64,000 nt of DNA from Dryas octopetala. Lineage: Eukaryota > Streptophyta > Magnoliopsida > Rosales > Rosaceae. The stretch is from assembly GCA_963921425.1 (NCBI GenBank), contig OY992836.1:131501-195500 (forward strand), given 5' to 3'. Shown here one piece after another: positions 35,893-46,588 of this stretch (positions within the stretch are counted from its first letter, which is position 1; each line of letters begins with the position of its first letter). The notes under the pieces are model-generated. The model was given only the letters and a program-made list of their open reading frames with translations, was not told the DNA's origin and ran no database searches. The translations under genes were made by a program, and so were the position numbers.

Positions 35893-36294
35893 CTAATCTG
35901 AGATCTTCTGTTCGGTTTCACACTCATCACATGGTTGAATCGGAGGGTTCTTTCCGCAGGTGCATGGCACGGGTGGTTTGGGCTCTAGTAGGTGGTTCAA
36001 CCATTGGTGGCGAAGATTTGGGTGGTTGGCTAGATCCTTGAGCTCCAATCTCATGCAAAATTCACACAAAGGGACCAAAATATCATCCGAACACTTGCAG
36101 AACCTCCAGTCTGGTTCTTTTGCACGCTCCATCATTAAACAATAATCGCACAATGGTGCAGCATAGTTAGGGAGGCACTTACACAAGCTTTGATCGCACT
36201 GTTGTTTGGAGCTCTTACCAGTGCCTTGCTTGGAGCTCTCACCAACGCCTTGCTTGGAGCTCTCACTGACACTTTTCTTGGAAGAGGAAGCCAT
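35893..36294 (-). CDS. Cysteine-rich protein with three C-x-C-x8-C-x2-C modules (133 aa)
   Basis: An intact ORF in the PIF/Harbinger element with the start at 36294, the first ATG after a TATA box about 50 bp upstream. Residues 1-35 are Ser/Lys-rich with two ~10-residue repeats (GVGESSKQ, GTGKSSKQ). Three evenly built modules follow: CKCLPNYAAPLCDYC, CKCSDDILVPLCEFC and CTCGKNPPIQPCDEC. Each has exactly eight residues between the C-x-C and C-x2-C pairs. Such spacing suggests metal binding, probably zinc; that is inference. I do not recognise the family, and it is not one of the two standard Harbinger proteins. It lies downstream of, and in the same orientation as, ORF1 and the transposase. 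It alone among the three has no stop or shift. It could be an accessory transposon protein or a captured host gene. Confidence 0.6.
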   Translation of the reverse strand: MASSSKKSVSESSKQGVGESSKQGTGKSSKQQCDQSLCKCLPNYAAPLCDYCLMMERAKEPDWRFCKCSDDILVPLCEFCMRLELKDLANHPNLRHQWLNHLLEPKPPVPCTCGKNPPIQPCDECETEQKISD

Positions 36295-36341
36295 TTCTAA
36301 ACGATAGTTATGTGGATGTGTTGGCCTTATAGTTAAACCTT

Positions 36342-36353
36342 GGTATTTATAGG
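36342..36353 (-). promoter_or_regulatory. TATA box of the cysteine-rich ORF
   Basis: The minus strand reads CCTATAAATACC, about 50 bp upstream of the ATG. The nested CACTA begins only 50 bp further upstream (36403), so upstream control sequence has been displaced. Confidence 0.55.
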
Positions 36354-37369
36354 GAAAAAATCATGATAACTTGCCCATTGGATTCCCTGATGGATTCACA
36401 AACACTACTAAGAAATACCCCATTAGATATCAGTGAAACACCGATGTCTATTAGGTTTGTGACCGATAAGGGCAGACGCGATATCTAATGTACCTTATTT
36501 TCAATATCAGTTTTGGGCCGATGTCTATATCAAATTAGACATCCTATTTGTTAAATATCCGATATTGTTAATAAATAATATATATCGATTTTTCAAGTTT
36601 CCGCTATCTAAATGAACGGATTCCGATATGTAATATACTTTCAATATCATTATTTTTTCAAGAACTGACATTAAAAGGTATATTAAATATCTGTTTGGTT
36701 CTATTTTTCGATATTATAAACTCATCAAAAGCTATATTTGGTAGGTTGTTACATCACTTTTTTTATCAAAGCGATATATAATATTTTTAACACATCGAAT
36801 TTGTAACTAAAACCGATATATATCTACACATTAGATATCTATTTGCTCGTTGTTTTAGATATTATAAGTCTCTTAAACATCATGTTTGAGTTAGAATGTG
36901 AAATAAAAATAACATTATATATCGGTATTATTTGTTATTTCGATGTATATACCTGTATAAATATCAGATTTAATACATATTAGATATCAGTGTTTAACTG
37001 ATATTGTAAATGTTTTTGAATTAAAAAAAATAAAATAAAATGGGTTGTTAGATATTAATTTTTCCTGCCAATTTGTGCAATTTAAATGCTTCCATAAATT
37101 TCATCCAACATTCTCATACATTTCCGACATCCAATTTCAACCCATATTTAAGTTAACAAAAAAGAATTACAAATCCCTCTACAAGTAGGGATAACCATAA
37201 TCCGTATATAACCCCCTAAGCAACTTAAAAAATCTACACAAAATATAAGGCATATATGACTAGTTCTAAATTATGCACACCTATGACTAATTGATAATTA
37301 TTATCCAAAACCAATATAGATTTAATATAAGCAAAATTAAAAGGATTCATTTACATAGATAAAAGTTAC

Positions 37370-38215
37370 CTAACTATACAGTAATATTCCTTAGTCCATA
37401 AAATTCTGAAGATTACTTCCACAGTTTCCATATCATGTCCTTTTATTGAGAGTGTAATACTTGGGGTCTCTTTCTTTAGCCTAGGGAGCTCAACTTCCTC
37501 AAAAGCCTGCAATTATTAAAAGAACTCATCACATTGGCACATTATCCACACATAGTTGAAAATTGTCATAGGACCAAAGCAGCTAGCAACACTAAAAAAA
37601 CTTCTAACCACAACAAATGTATAACAAACTTATGATTGTATTTTATTCTCTTTATCACATATTTCAGTTAAAGAAATCATATAATAATTATAAAAAAAAA
37701 AAAAAAAAGACAGAACAAGCTAAAGGAATTTGAATGTGCACCAAACTAAAGGAATTGTCAAATAAAATAAAGGGATTAATGTCATTTTGCTCCCCAGACT
37801 ATTACACATGTATCAGTTTGCTCCCCAGACTTCTAATTTGGAAAATTAAGGACCCTGACTTTTTCAATTTTGCCAATTAAGGTTATTCCATCAATTTATC
37901 AAGCAAAATTTAGCAAGAAATAAAAGAGGAAAAATGATGCATGAGAAAAAAATGATAAGATCTAATTGGAAGGGACCATTTTGCCCTCAAAGATTTGGAT
38001 AAAAAATGTGTAAATTGACAAAAAAACCTCAATTGGAAAAATTGAAAAAGTCAGAGTCCTTAATTTTCCAAATTAGAAGTCTGGGGAGCAAACTGATACA
38101 AGTGTAATAGTCGGGGGAGCACCATGGTATTAATCCCTAAAATAAACAAGCTAACCTCATCTTCGCTGAATTTATTAGCACTACACATCCTCTTAATTAA
38201 AGAGTTCACAATCAG
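37370..38215 (-). pseudogene. Captured gene fragment, two exons, unidentified
   Basis: Exon 1 (38215-38156, 20 codons) reads LIVNSLIKRMCSANKFSEDE, with acceptor 'tacag' and donor GTTAGC. Exon 2 (37506-37370) begins after acceptor 'ttgcag', reads AFEEVELPRLKKETPSIT and on to VEVIFRILWTKEYYC, and has donor GTAACT. The exons join in one frame without stops (SEDE|AFEEV), which chance would rarely give. The intron between them contains the MITE at 37772-38137. I do not recognise the donor gene. Position inside a CACTA points to transduplication. Confidence 0.5.
37772..38137. mobile_element. Hairpin MITE (366 bp), Mutator-like
   Basis: The termini GGGATTAATGTCATTTTGCT and (reverse complement) GGGATTAATACCATGGTGCT extend into long inverted repeats containing 'gctccccagac' and 'ttaattttccaaattagaag'. 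A perfect 9-bp TSD TAAAATAAA flanks it (37763-37771 / 38138-38146). There is no ORF. Confidence 0.9.
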
Positions 38216-39389
38216 CTGTATATTTGATCAAAATAGCTAAATGAATGAAATTCATCAAACATTATTAATACCATAAATCAGTTCTAGACAACATCTAGAG
38301 TGATTCACGGAAAAAAAAAAACCTACCAGCAGAATCAAGAAGAAGAGCCCTGATGTAGGACTATAATCAACATTAAAACCAAATTCAAGATCATTAGAAC
38401 TTACTTAGTTTTTTAATTGAGGTAGTTCTTCATTAATTAATTGCCACAAAACCAACTGCAAACCAACAACACTAAAACCAATAGGTTCATGTAACACTCG
38501 GAATAGACAGAATATTGTATATTTACACACTAAGAGCTTCCATTGGACCAAACGATGATCTAAATTTTACACTAATACAGAGTAACAGAACTAACAATGT
38601 TTCATATGAACTTAGCATTTGTGCAATTTTCCATCCAACTTCAGAACTTCCAATTTGCGACCACCCTCTAGTTTATCAAATCCAGTAACTCATGGTCCAG
38701 ACCAATGGCACAACTTCAAATGACTGATTATTGTGCTCTATATATTCCATTCAGATATATTTCTTCACGTGTAGATTATCATATAGCTTGAAAAGTCTCA
38801 TGCACACATTTAAGAAACACAAAAATGCCAAAATTAATATGATTATATGATCGTGTCAGCCATATTTTAGTATAATATGCATATGAACATACATATAAAC
38901 TAGAAATCTAAGTAAAGAAGTAGAAGTAAATGCTCAATAAGATATTCAAGAAATCAAAGGATTGTCATCATATTCAATAAACTAAGAATGAATATTAGCA
39001 AGCTCACAACACAACTTTATCAAAGAAAAGAAGCTAAAAGACAAAATGTGTGAGCAGGATGCTTGCTTTATCTAAAATCTATAGTTGAATACTTGCAAAT
39101 CACTCCTTTTCTTGATTGGAAGAAGAATAGCATCATAGACAAAGTTTGATTATTGTGATTCCATTGAGTAAAATAACATGAATAAAATCAGTATCCACTT
39201 TTCGTTTTCCATTTTTCTATTTTAAACATTTACAAACCTCAACAATACAAAACCCATCTGAGGATATCAAATCATCACCAAATATAATCGTCCTAGTTAC
39301 AATGCCTTATCAAAGAGTATTGCAGCATGGTTAATCAAAAGCATTTCTTTACCTACTCCCCTTCTTTGGAACAGATACCCCATCTTTGG
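38216..39389. other. Non-coding interior of the CACTA
   Basis: AT-rich sequence with no open frame or motif I can support; probably captured intron or filler. Confidence 0.4.
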
Positions 39390-42300
39390 TGTAACGACCC
39401 GACCCAAAGTTGACTTTTAAAAATAATGGACTTTCGTCTTTGACTTTGGGCACGTTGAAAAGGTCTCGAGTCCACGAGTTCGTAGACACGCGGCACGCGT
39501 CAATCGGAGTTACGGTTTAAAAGATATGGGTGTTTGAAGCGAGGGGCAATTTCGTAAAATGGACAAATTGGGTTTTAAAATTTAATTTTTCTAGAAGTTT
39601 CTCCCTCTTTCTAGAATATTCTCTCTCTCATTATTTACATCTCTCTCCCCGCACTCTCTCTCTCCTCTCCCCCCGTGCCAGTCTCTCTCGCCCCTCACCC
39701 TCGCCGCGCCTGTCACCGGCGCGTCCGACGGCGGCTGGGCTCGGGTTTTGGCCTGCCGCCATCGCCTCCCTCCCCTCTCTCTCCCTATGGACTCCATTCC
39801 ACTGGCCGATCACCCACGACGGAGAAACAACACAAAATAGGGCCGAGCCACCCCGCCGGCGATCTGTGTTTTTCGACGGAGTTGCGGCGCCGGACCACCT
39901 GGGTTCTCTTCCCCAGGCCACGGCGAGTCTGCCCATGACCTTCCCTCACGACGGTGACGCTCCACGACGACGATTCGACGCCACAAGGGTTGCGGCTGCA
40001 CCACCGCGATTCCACTGTTCCGGCAGAAATTGGATGGCCGGACCTACTGGGCTTTGTTGCCCTCGTCATGGTGAGTTCAACCATGGTCTCCGTTCGTCCA
40101 TACGAGGCTCCACGACGGAGCAATGAGCTCGGGAAGTCAAGCCAGCCGCCGGCTTCCGCCGCCGATTCCGGTGAAAATTGGCCATCGATCCAGTTGACAA
40201 AATCGATCCCCTAGGTACGAGTAATCTTTCCCCTAAGGTGTTGATGTTCAATTTTAAGATTTTAGAAATTCGATTTTATGGTTTATGTTATTTTCGAATA
40301 TCTTGAAATTGGACTCAAATTCGTGTTGTTTTTGTGCAATTAAAGGTTCAATTATATGATTAGGATTGTTTGGAGTTGAATTTGGGTATTTTTAAGTTTG
40401 TGCCGCCGCTGCCACCGTCGGCTCCGCCACTTGTGGCGGCGGGTCGGGTGATTTTTCCTTGTCAATCAGCCTCCCCAGGACATCTAAAGGCCAATTCTAG
40501 GGTTTGTTTGCATATTGGTGAGTGTTTGTGTGTTGTTAGGGCTGGGCAGCCACCGTGCGTGGTGGTTACCGTCCATTTCTGTCGTTGAACGGAAGTTGTG
40601 AACTCTGAATATTTAAATGTTGGTTGTCTGGTCTTAACAGGTACATGGGCTCGGGAAATCTCATTCACGATGCCGTTATGCTGCCGGATTTGGTATCTGA
40701 GCAATGGCACCGTGAAGGATATTTCTGTCTTTTACGTAGATAAATTGTGAGTGAAACGTATCGGTCTTTTAATGTAGAGTACCGTTAATAAATCGTCGGT
40801 TTTGTGTGAGTTGATGCTTTATGTTAAAGGAAGCCCAGTATAGGGTTCAGACCATGAGAAGGAATTGACGAAAATTGAGACTAAGGGATTAAGTGAGGAT
40901 TTAGCAATTATCATACAATAGACTGTGAGTAGGAATGACAAACAAGTGAGGAAGGGTCGTGAGTAGGGATCAATTTCAGAAGGTTTCAGTATAGTTCAGG
41001 GTAGACTGTGAGTGGATCCTTGGTTTTCGAAATGTTTTGTACGTTTTATAATTTAACTCTTTTCTTGATTTATTTGAGTATGGACAGTTTTCTGGAAAAA
41101 GGTTTTGGTATTATTTTGGGAAAGTTTTATTAATGAATTTCTGTCCTTTAGAAAATGAGTTTGAATCGAGCAGCTTTCACAATTTGAGAATAATTTTATT
41201 TAAGCGGATTTATGGAAAGATTTAAATTTCAGTTTTTATCTGGAGGAGTAGTTTTGAGAGGTGGTTGATTGAGATATACAGAAGCGGTTTCAAACCGCCA
41301 TACTAGTACCCCCTTCAGCAGGTACATATTTGCTCTGCACTCGCCTAGAGATGACTCGGCGGTGTATGACCAGCACAGGTCCATAATTGCTCTGCACTCG
41401 CCTAGAGATGACTCGGCGGTGTATGACCAGCACAGGTACATAATTGCTCTGCACTCGCCTAGAGATGACTCGGCGGTGTATGACCAGCACAGGTACATAA
41501 TTGCTCTGCACTCGCCTAGAGATGACTCGGCAGTGTATGACCAGCACAGGTATACAATTGCTCTGCACTCGCCTAGAGATGACTCGGCGGTGTATGACCA
41601 GCACAGGTGTATATTTGCTCTGCACTCGCCTAGAGATGACTCGGCGGTGTATGACCAGCACAGGTCCATAATTGCTCTGCACTCGCCTAGAGATGACTCG
41701 GCGGTGTATGACCAGCACAGGTACATAATTGTTCTGCACTCGCCTAGAGATGACTCGGCGGTGTATGACCAGCACAGGTACATAATTGCTCTGCACTCGC
41801 CTAGAGATGACTCGGCGGTGTATGACCAGCACAGGTACATAATTGCTCTGCACTCGCTTAGAGATGACTCGGCAGTGTATGACCAGCACAGGTATACAAT
41901 TGCTCTGCACTCGCCTAGAGATGACTCGGCGGTGTATGACCAGCACAGGTGTATATTTGCTCTGCACTTGCCTAGAGATGACTCGGCAGTGTATGACCAG
42001 CAGTTTCCCGGGTACTAGTGTGGCGTGAGATTTCAGTTTGTGGAGCATTTTGAGAAATGAAATTACAACAGTAAATATTTTAAATGACAGTTTCAGTAGA
42101 GTTTTGTGTTTTTATTTCAGTTATTTTAACAGTTTTACAACTTGAAAATACTATTTAATCTTCAGAGTTCGAACCACAGATTTGAGATGACTTAAAAATG
42201 GATTTGAGAAATAGTTTTAAAGTTGGAGGGTTTCAAAGAGCGTCGTGAGTGAAATTGGATAGATGTTTGTTTGTACCGTGTGTTGTATGGCTTTTGTTCG

Positions 42301-42926
42301 TTAGGACTTGGGCTGGTTAGAACTTGGTAAGGTTTAGGCTTGAAGCTTGAGAAGGGAAGCGAGGGTGATTATGCCATGAGGTTATTAATTAGGATGTGAA
42401 TGTTTGAGGTTGATGTTGAGGTTAATAGTAACGATTAGGCAATTGATTTGCAAGAATACTTTATTATTATTATTGATGAGATTTGATGTGCATATGAGGA
42501 GTTTTTGATTACCTTGATGCTTGGATGATTGGTGGTGGAATGTTTTGTGATTAAGTAATTATGGATATTTTGTGGATTGTTTTTGAGTTTAGGGATTGAG
42601 AAAATTATTGAGGACAATTATTATGTCACTTTACTCATACGAGCTCTAGTGAGCTTACCGGGTTTGTCGTATAACCTGGTACACCATGGATGTGATGTAT
42701 GATTTGTGTTTTGCAGGTTAAGCAGGTTGAGAAAGCAGTGGGGAGAAGACGATGCAGTGGGACCCAGAGAGATTTATTTAATTGTTTTTACTAAGTGGTT
42801 TGTTTAAAATGTTTTTGACAGAATTATATTTACTTACGTTGTTGTGCATGGCTCAAAAGTAAGAGAAAACAGATTTAACAGTTTGATGTTCAGTATTTTC
42901 ATGGGCCCGAGGTTCGGGGTGTTTCA
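39390..42926. mobile_element. Solo LTR D (3,537 bp) in the CACTA
   Basis: Starts TGTAACGACCCGACCCAAAG and ends GAGGTTCGGGGTGTTTCA, with TSD TTTGG (39385-39389 / 42927-42931). The first part resembles element C ('cggcacgcgtcaatcggagtt', 'gaggggcaatttcgtaaaat'). The end is the reverse complement of the start of element E. It contains a CT/GC-rich block (39600-40210) and the 57-bp array. There are no gag or pol domains. Confidence 0.87.
41320..42003. repeat. 57-bp tandem array, 12 copies
   Basis: The unit contains 'ttgctctgcactcgcctaga' and 'gatgactcggcggtgtatga'. Copies are nearly identical. Variants recur in order (tccata, tacata, tacata, tataca, gtgtat), giving a higher-order block of five to six units present twice. 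As 57 is divisible by three, frames stay open through the array on both strands (about 200-250 codons). I take these as artefacts. Confidence 0.95.
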
Positions 42927-43117
42927 TTTGGACTTTTCACCTGCCATCCGCGAATGAATAAAAAGGTCCATACTTTTATTAAAGTGTCCCGATAATAATA
43001 GAAAAGTATTTTACTTATCCATAGCATGAAATGACATAATATGAAAGCAAAACACTAAGAACTGAAACTATCAAAACTGGAACAAAAGGCAACATAGAGT
43101 TCTTCAGATATACTAAC

Positions 43118-43253
43118 CTTCAGAATCAGTCTTCACCTTCTCATTGGGATTGATTGTTCCTCCTCGAACAAATGCCTTCGACCCGGGTGCATTATCCCCT
43201 TGAAATGACTCTACGAACTCGGCGTACAATCGAGCTGTTTCATCCTCCGCTCT
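43118..43253 (-). pseudogene. Captured exon of an RRC1/SR140-like splicing-factor gene
   Basis: The exon is bounded by acceptor 'attttag' and donor GTTAGT. It reads RAEDETARLYAEFVESFQGD, then NAPGSKAFVRGGTINPNEK and VKTDSE. I recognise this as the N-terminal segment of plant RRC1 (SR140/U2SURP-type, U2 snRNP-associated). The exon has no stop or shift, and its splice sites are intact. Only this segment is present; the RRM, SWAP and CID parts of the protein are absent. It sits inside the CACTA, so it is a transduplicated copy; the parent gene should be elsewhere. If transcribed antisense it could affect the parent gene; that is speculation. Confidence 0.7.
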
Positions 43254-44045
43254 CTAAAATCAAAGGCCAAAACAAAAGTAATATGTCAGTAAATCTCTCT
43301 TCCACATAATCCCACCAGCTCTTGTTGTCCAATTTACTATCCTTGAGCATACAAACACACATTCTCATAGTGTTATTTTACAGTTAATTTTCAGTTGTCA
43401 AAATAAATCCAAACCCAGCATCATTTACTTAGTATTAACCATAAACCCAATTATGTTCATAGCCAGCATCAATCACAACCACTTACAAACAGAGTCTTTA
43501 AGCCAAATCGAAATTCATCATGGACTATTATGAAAACTCAAAATCGCAACAATAAAACAAAATGATACAAAGAATAAAATGACTAAACTTGGGATTCAGT
43601 ACTAGTTCATTTTGGCAGGCTTCTTGTATAAACAGAATACAAATACAACACTTGCAAAGTAAGATAAACAGAATTTGTTTGGCATTACTACTGCAATTTT
43701 ATTTTCCTCAAAAAATCTACAGATCAAAGCCTCTTATTTGATCTTCAGATCTACAAGCATATTAATACCCTCCTCTTTGATATGCAGATATGTGTTTTTG
43801 CTACTCAATGAATTTTGTGTGTGTGTGTGTGTGTATTTATTTATTTTTTTTTATGAGAAACAGAAACCTTTCATTAAACAAATGAAAGAGTACAAAACAA
43901 TGGACAAGAAGTCCACTGAAATGGAATAAGTATCCAGCAACTTGCATTTGCATTATTCTTGGTCGAGCACTTGAGCTTTATATAGGGAATTTGATTGATG
44001 ATGCTGCACTGTAAGTGTTGTGTTGTGTGAGTGTGAGTGACTGAC

Positions 44046-44129
44046 CTGTTTCTTTTCACGGGCAAGATGCCAAATGGTGCCAGCACATATTCTCAAGCCT
44101 ATTGCTGCGTTCTCTGGTATTCCTTGTAG
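44046..44129 (-). other. Possible captured exon upstream of the RRC1-like exon
   Basis: 28 open codons (LQGIPENAAIGLRICAG, TIWHLAREKKQ) lie between acceptor 'tgatag' and donor GTCAGT. Splicing to 43253 keeps the frame (REKKQ|RAEDE). The sequence itself is not recognised and may come from a different gene or be chance. Confidence 0.3.
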
Positions 44130-46293
44130 CTATCACTTGCATATATGCACCCACACCACACCCTCTGTTAATTCTTTCTTTCTTATTTTTTGGTTGAGTT
44201 AGATTTTTGATTTTACACAAACCAAACAAGAGTTAATTAAAACAAACAGAGAAGGGCAAACTATTTAATATGTATAGCCAACAATATCACAACTACTCCA
44301 ATTTAGTTTTATTCTTTGAATTAATTAAAGAATTCAATCAATTAGTTGATCATCTTGTGTGAGTTTGATTGACTCTGTCCTATTTCAATATTCAAATGCC
44401 TAGGAGACAATAATATCACAAGTCCATTTTACTTGTACTCTCTGAATTTAAGAATATATATGCATGTCTTCTGCCATATTGCAGGGGTAGGAAGAATGTT
44501 ACCATCTTATTTTATGTTATTGCATGTTTTCTATAATTTGTAAACCAGTGGAGTACGTAGTACCAAGATTTTTTGCCCCCCACAAATCTCAAGTATATGC
44601 TCATCACTCATCTCACATCCCCATCCTCATCTCCTTTGTTGTTGCCATGTTTATTATTCACAATATCCTCTCTAATTCGTTTCCACACAAAAAGCTTTAA
44701 ATCTCATTCAAGGCAATCAAATATGACATCAACTGAGAAAAATTTAGTGCTTTTCTCTATGAAAAAAGAATGCATTATATATGCATGAAAACAATCAAAC
44801 ATATTTGTTCCCCAAAAGGTTTTGCAGGACATGTGAGATTTTGAGGGCCACAAACAATAAATGAATGATAAAGTTAGCACGGGAGATGTATAAGCTTTAT
44901 GAATTACAAAAATGAGCAATACAAAAGTTAGGAGCCCTAAGAAGAATACATCAACTGCCATACCACAGCCCCTTAATCATAAACTCCTCACCCCTATAAC
45001 ACTGATTCTCCCCAATCTGAGAATATTATAGAAAAGTATAACTCTCTAACAAGTCTCTACTAACAAGTTAATCTCAATGCGAAATCGAGTTAATCTCATA
45101 TGAACACCAGAAATAAAAAAGGAGTTCTTACCTCCGGTCAGTGACTTTCTATCGAGAATCCCAAAACAAGATCCTTCAACTTCCTCAAATACCACTCGGA
45201 AAAACTGGACATTAACTCAGAAACGTTAGACTCCTAATGAAATTGTTCTAAGAAAATACAAGAAAACAAAAATAATAAAATCCCATTTAGTTCTGGGAGA
45301 GTATGAAACAGAAAAAAACAATAAGATTAAATAAAATAATTTCAATGGAAAGAGAAAGATAGGTACCTTCCGAGGTGGTTGCTCATTAAATAGGGATATT
45401 TGGCAAGAACGATGGTCTGAAGGGCGAGTCGTAGGATATGCTCTCGGCAGTCGATGGCTTCGTTCTGGGTAGAGACGGCGCGCCGCTGCCGGGATTTGAA
45501 CCCCATTCTCTGTCCATATCTTCTCAGTTCTCACTTGCTAATTTAAAGAAGCAAATGAAGCATTAAATTCATAGAAAATTAACCCCTAATTTGAAGAAAC
45601 AAATGCACCATATCCCTAATTTCATGAAGTATACAAACTTAAGAAATCCCTAATTTGAAAAAAAACCTAAACAATAGAAAATCCCAATTTTTAAACCCTA
45701 ATTTCAGTAAAGAGAGAAGAGGACAGAGAAAAAGAGAGAACCCAGGATGAGATAGAGAAAAGATCGATGACAGAGAGAAAGAGAGAACCCAACTTACATT
45801 TTGGCTGCAACCCATGACGATGAGCGAGGCAGAGAGAGCACTTGAGGGTCGGCGCCGTCGCCAAAGTTAAATACGCGACGGCGACAACGACTGTGACTGT
45901 GAGAACGAGGGGTGGGTGAGAGGGAGAGAGAGAGAGAGAGAGAGAGCGCTCGGGCTGAGAGGGAGTGCTGAGAGTGTTTCTGTGTTTGTGTTTGAGATGG
46001 GAGTATCGGGTCTAAGTCTAAGTCAAAACCTTTAAGTTGTTCTAAAAATTTGTATATTGATTTTTAGTTGAAATAATTAATATCAGTTCAGGTTTAGATA
46101 TCAGTTTTATAAAATTTTAATTTCTATCCAAAACTTAAGATATCGGATTTGAAAACTTGACGATATACAAATGTGTTTCGACGTCAGTTTTAAAAAACTA
46201 AAAATTCAATTGATAGAAAAAATTTTTACAATATCAATTTTTAAAAGATCGATATCTTTCTAGTGATATCTAATGGAGTATTTCCTAGTAGTG
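44130..46293. other. Right interior and sub-terminal region of the CACTA
   Basis: Mostly AT-rich. A GC-richer, exon-like piece lies at about 45365-45535 (minus strand, donor GTACCT), with open frames I do not recognise. A purine run follows at 45917-45947. From about 46030 the 'atatcgg/gatatc' sub-terminal words begin and run to the terminus. Confidence 0.4.
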
Positions 46294-46588
46294 AAATACT
46301 CAAATCTCACATGTGAAGCAATAGTGTTGTGCATGGGATGGAGTGTGGAGTCAGTGTATAGTCTTGTCATTGGTTCAGTGAATTATTTTGCAAGCATGTG
46401 ATGGTTGTGTCATGTCATGTCAGTTAAGAGAAATTAATGTCTTTATTTCATTTCACAAACTGCAACTGACAAACACAAACACACTTAAACAGCAAATACA
46501 AAGACAAATAACAAACTTCAGGATCAACAACGAAGATTAACCTAACATACGATAATGAGAACAACATTGATGAACCATGATTCCGATT

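Larger units (their letters stand above)
36403..46293. mobile_element. CACTA transposon, non-autonomous, carrying gene fragments
   Basis: The ends CACTACTAAGAAATACCCCA and (reverse complement) CACTACTAGGAAATACTCCA continue ...TTAGATATCA. The TSD is AAA (36400-36402 / 46294-46296). Sub-terminal regions (36430-37060 and 46050-46270) are full of 'gatatc/atatcagt' words, as expected for transposase-binding repeats. No transposase is present. Without the nested solo LTR D and MITE it is about 6 kb. Exon-like fragments with splice sites lie at 37370-37506, 38156-38215, 43118-43253 and 44046-44129 on the minus strand. Other non-coding parts are AT-rich intron-like sequence. A (gt)n run lies near 43817. 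Confidence 0.9.

Noticed and set aside
40691..40703. TGGTATCTGAGCA, resembling an initiator-tRNA primer-binding site inside solo LTR D
   Set aside because: There is no LTR pair around it, and the matching stretch in element E reads TGATATCCGAGCA, so it is probably chance.
41229..42048. Overlapping 200-250-codon frames on both strands
   Set aside because: They result from a 57-bp tandem unit, a multiple of three; the array lies inside a solo LTR and the frames have no start context or homology.
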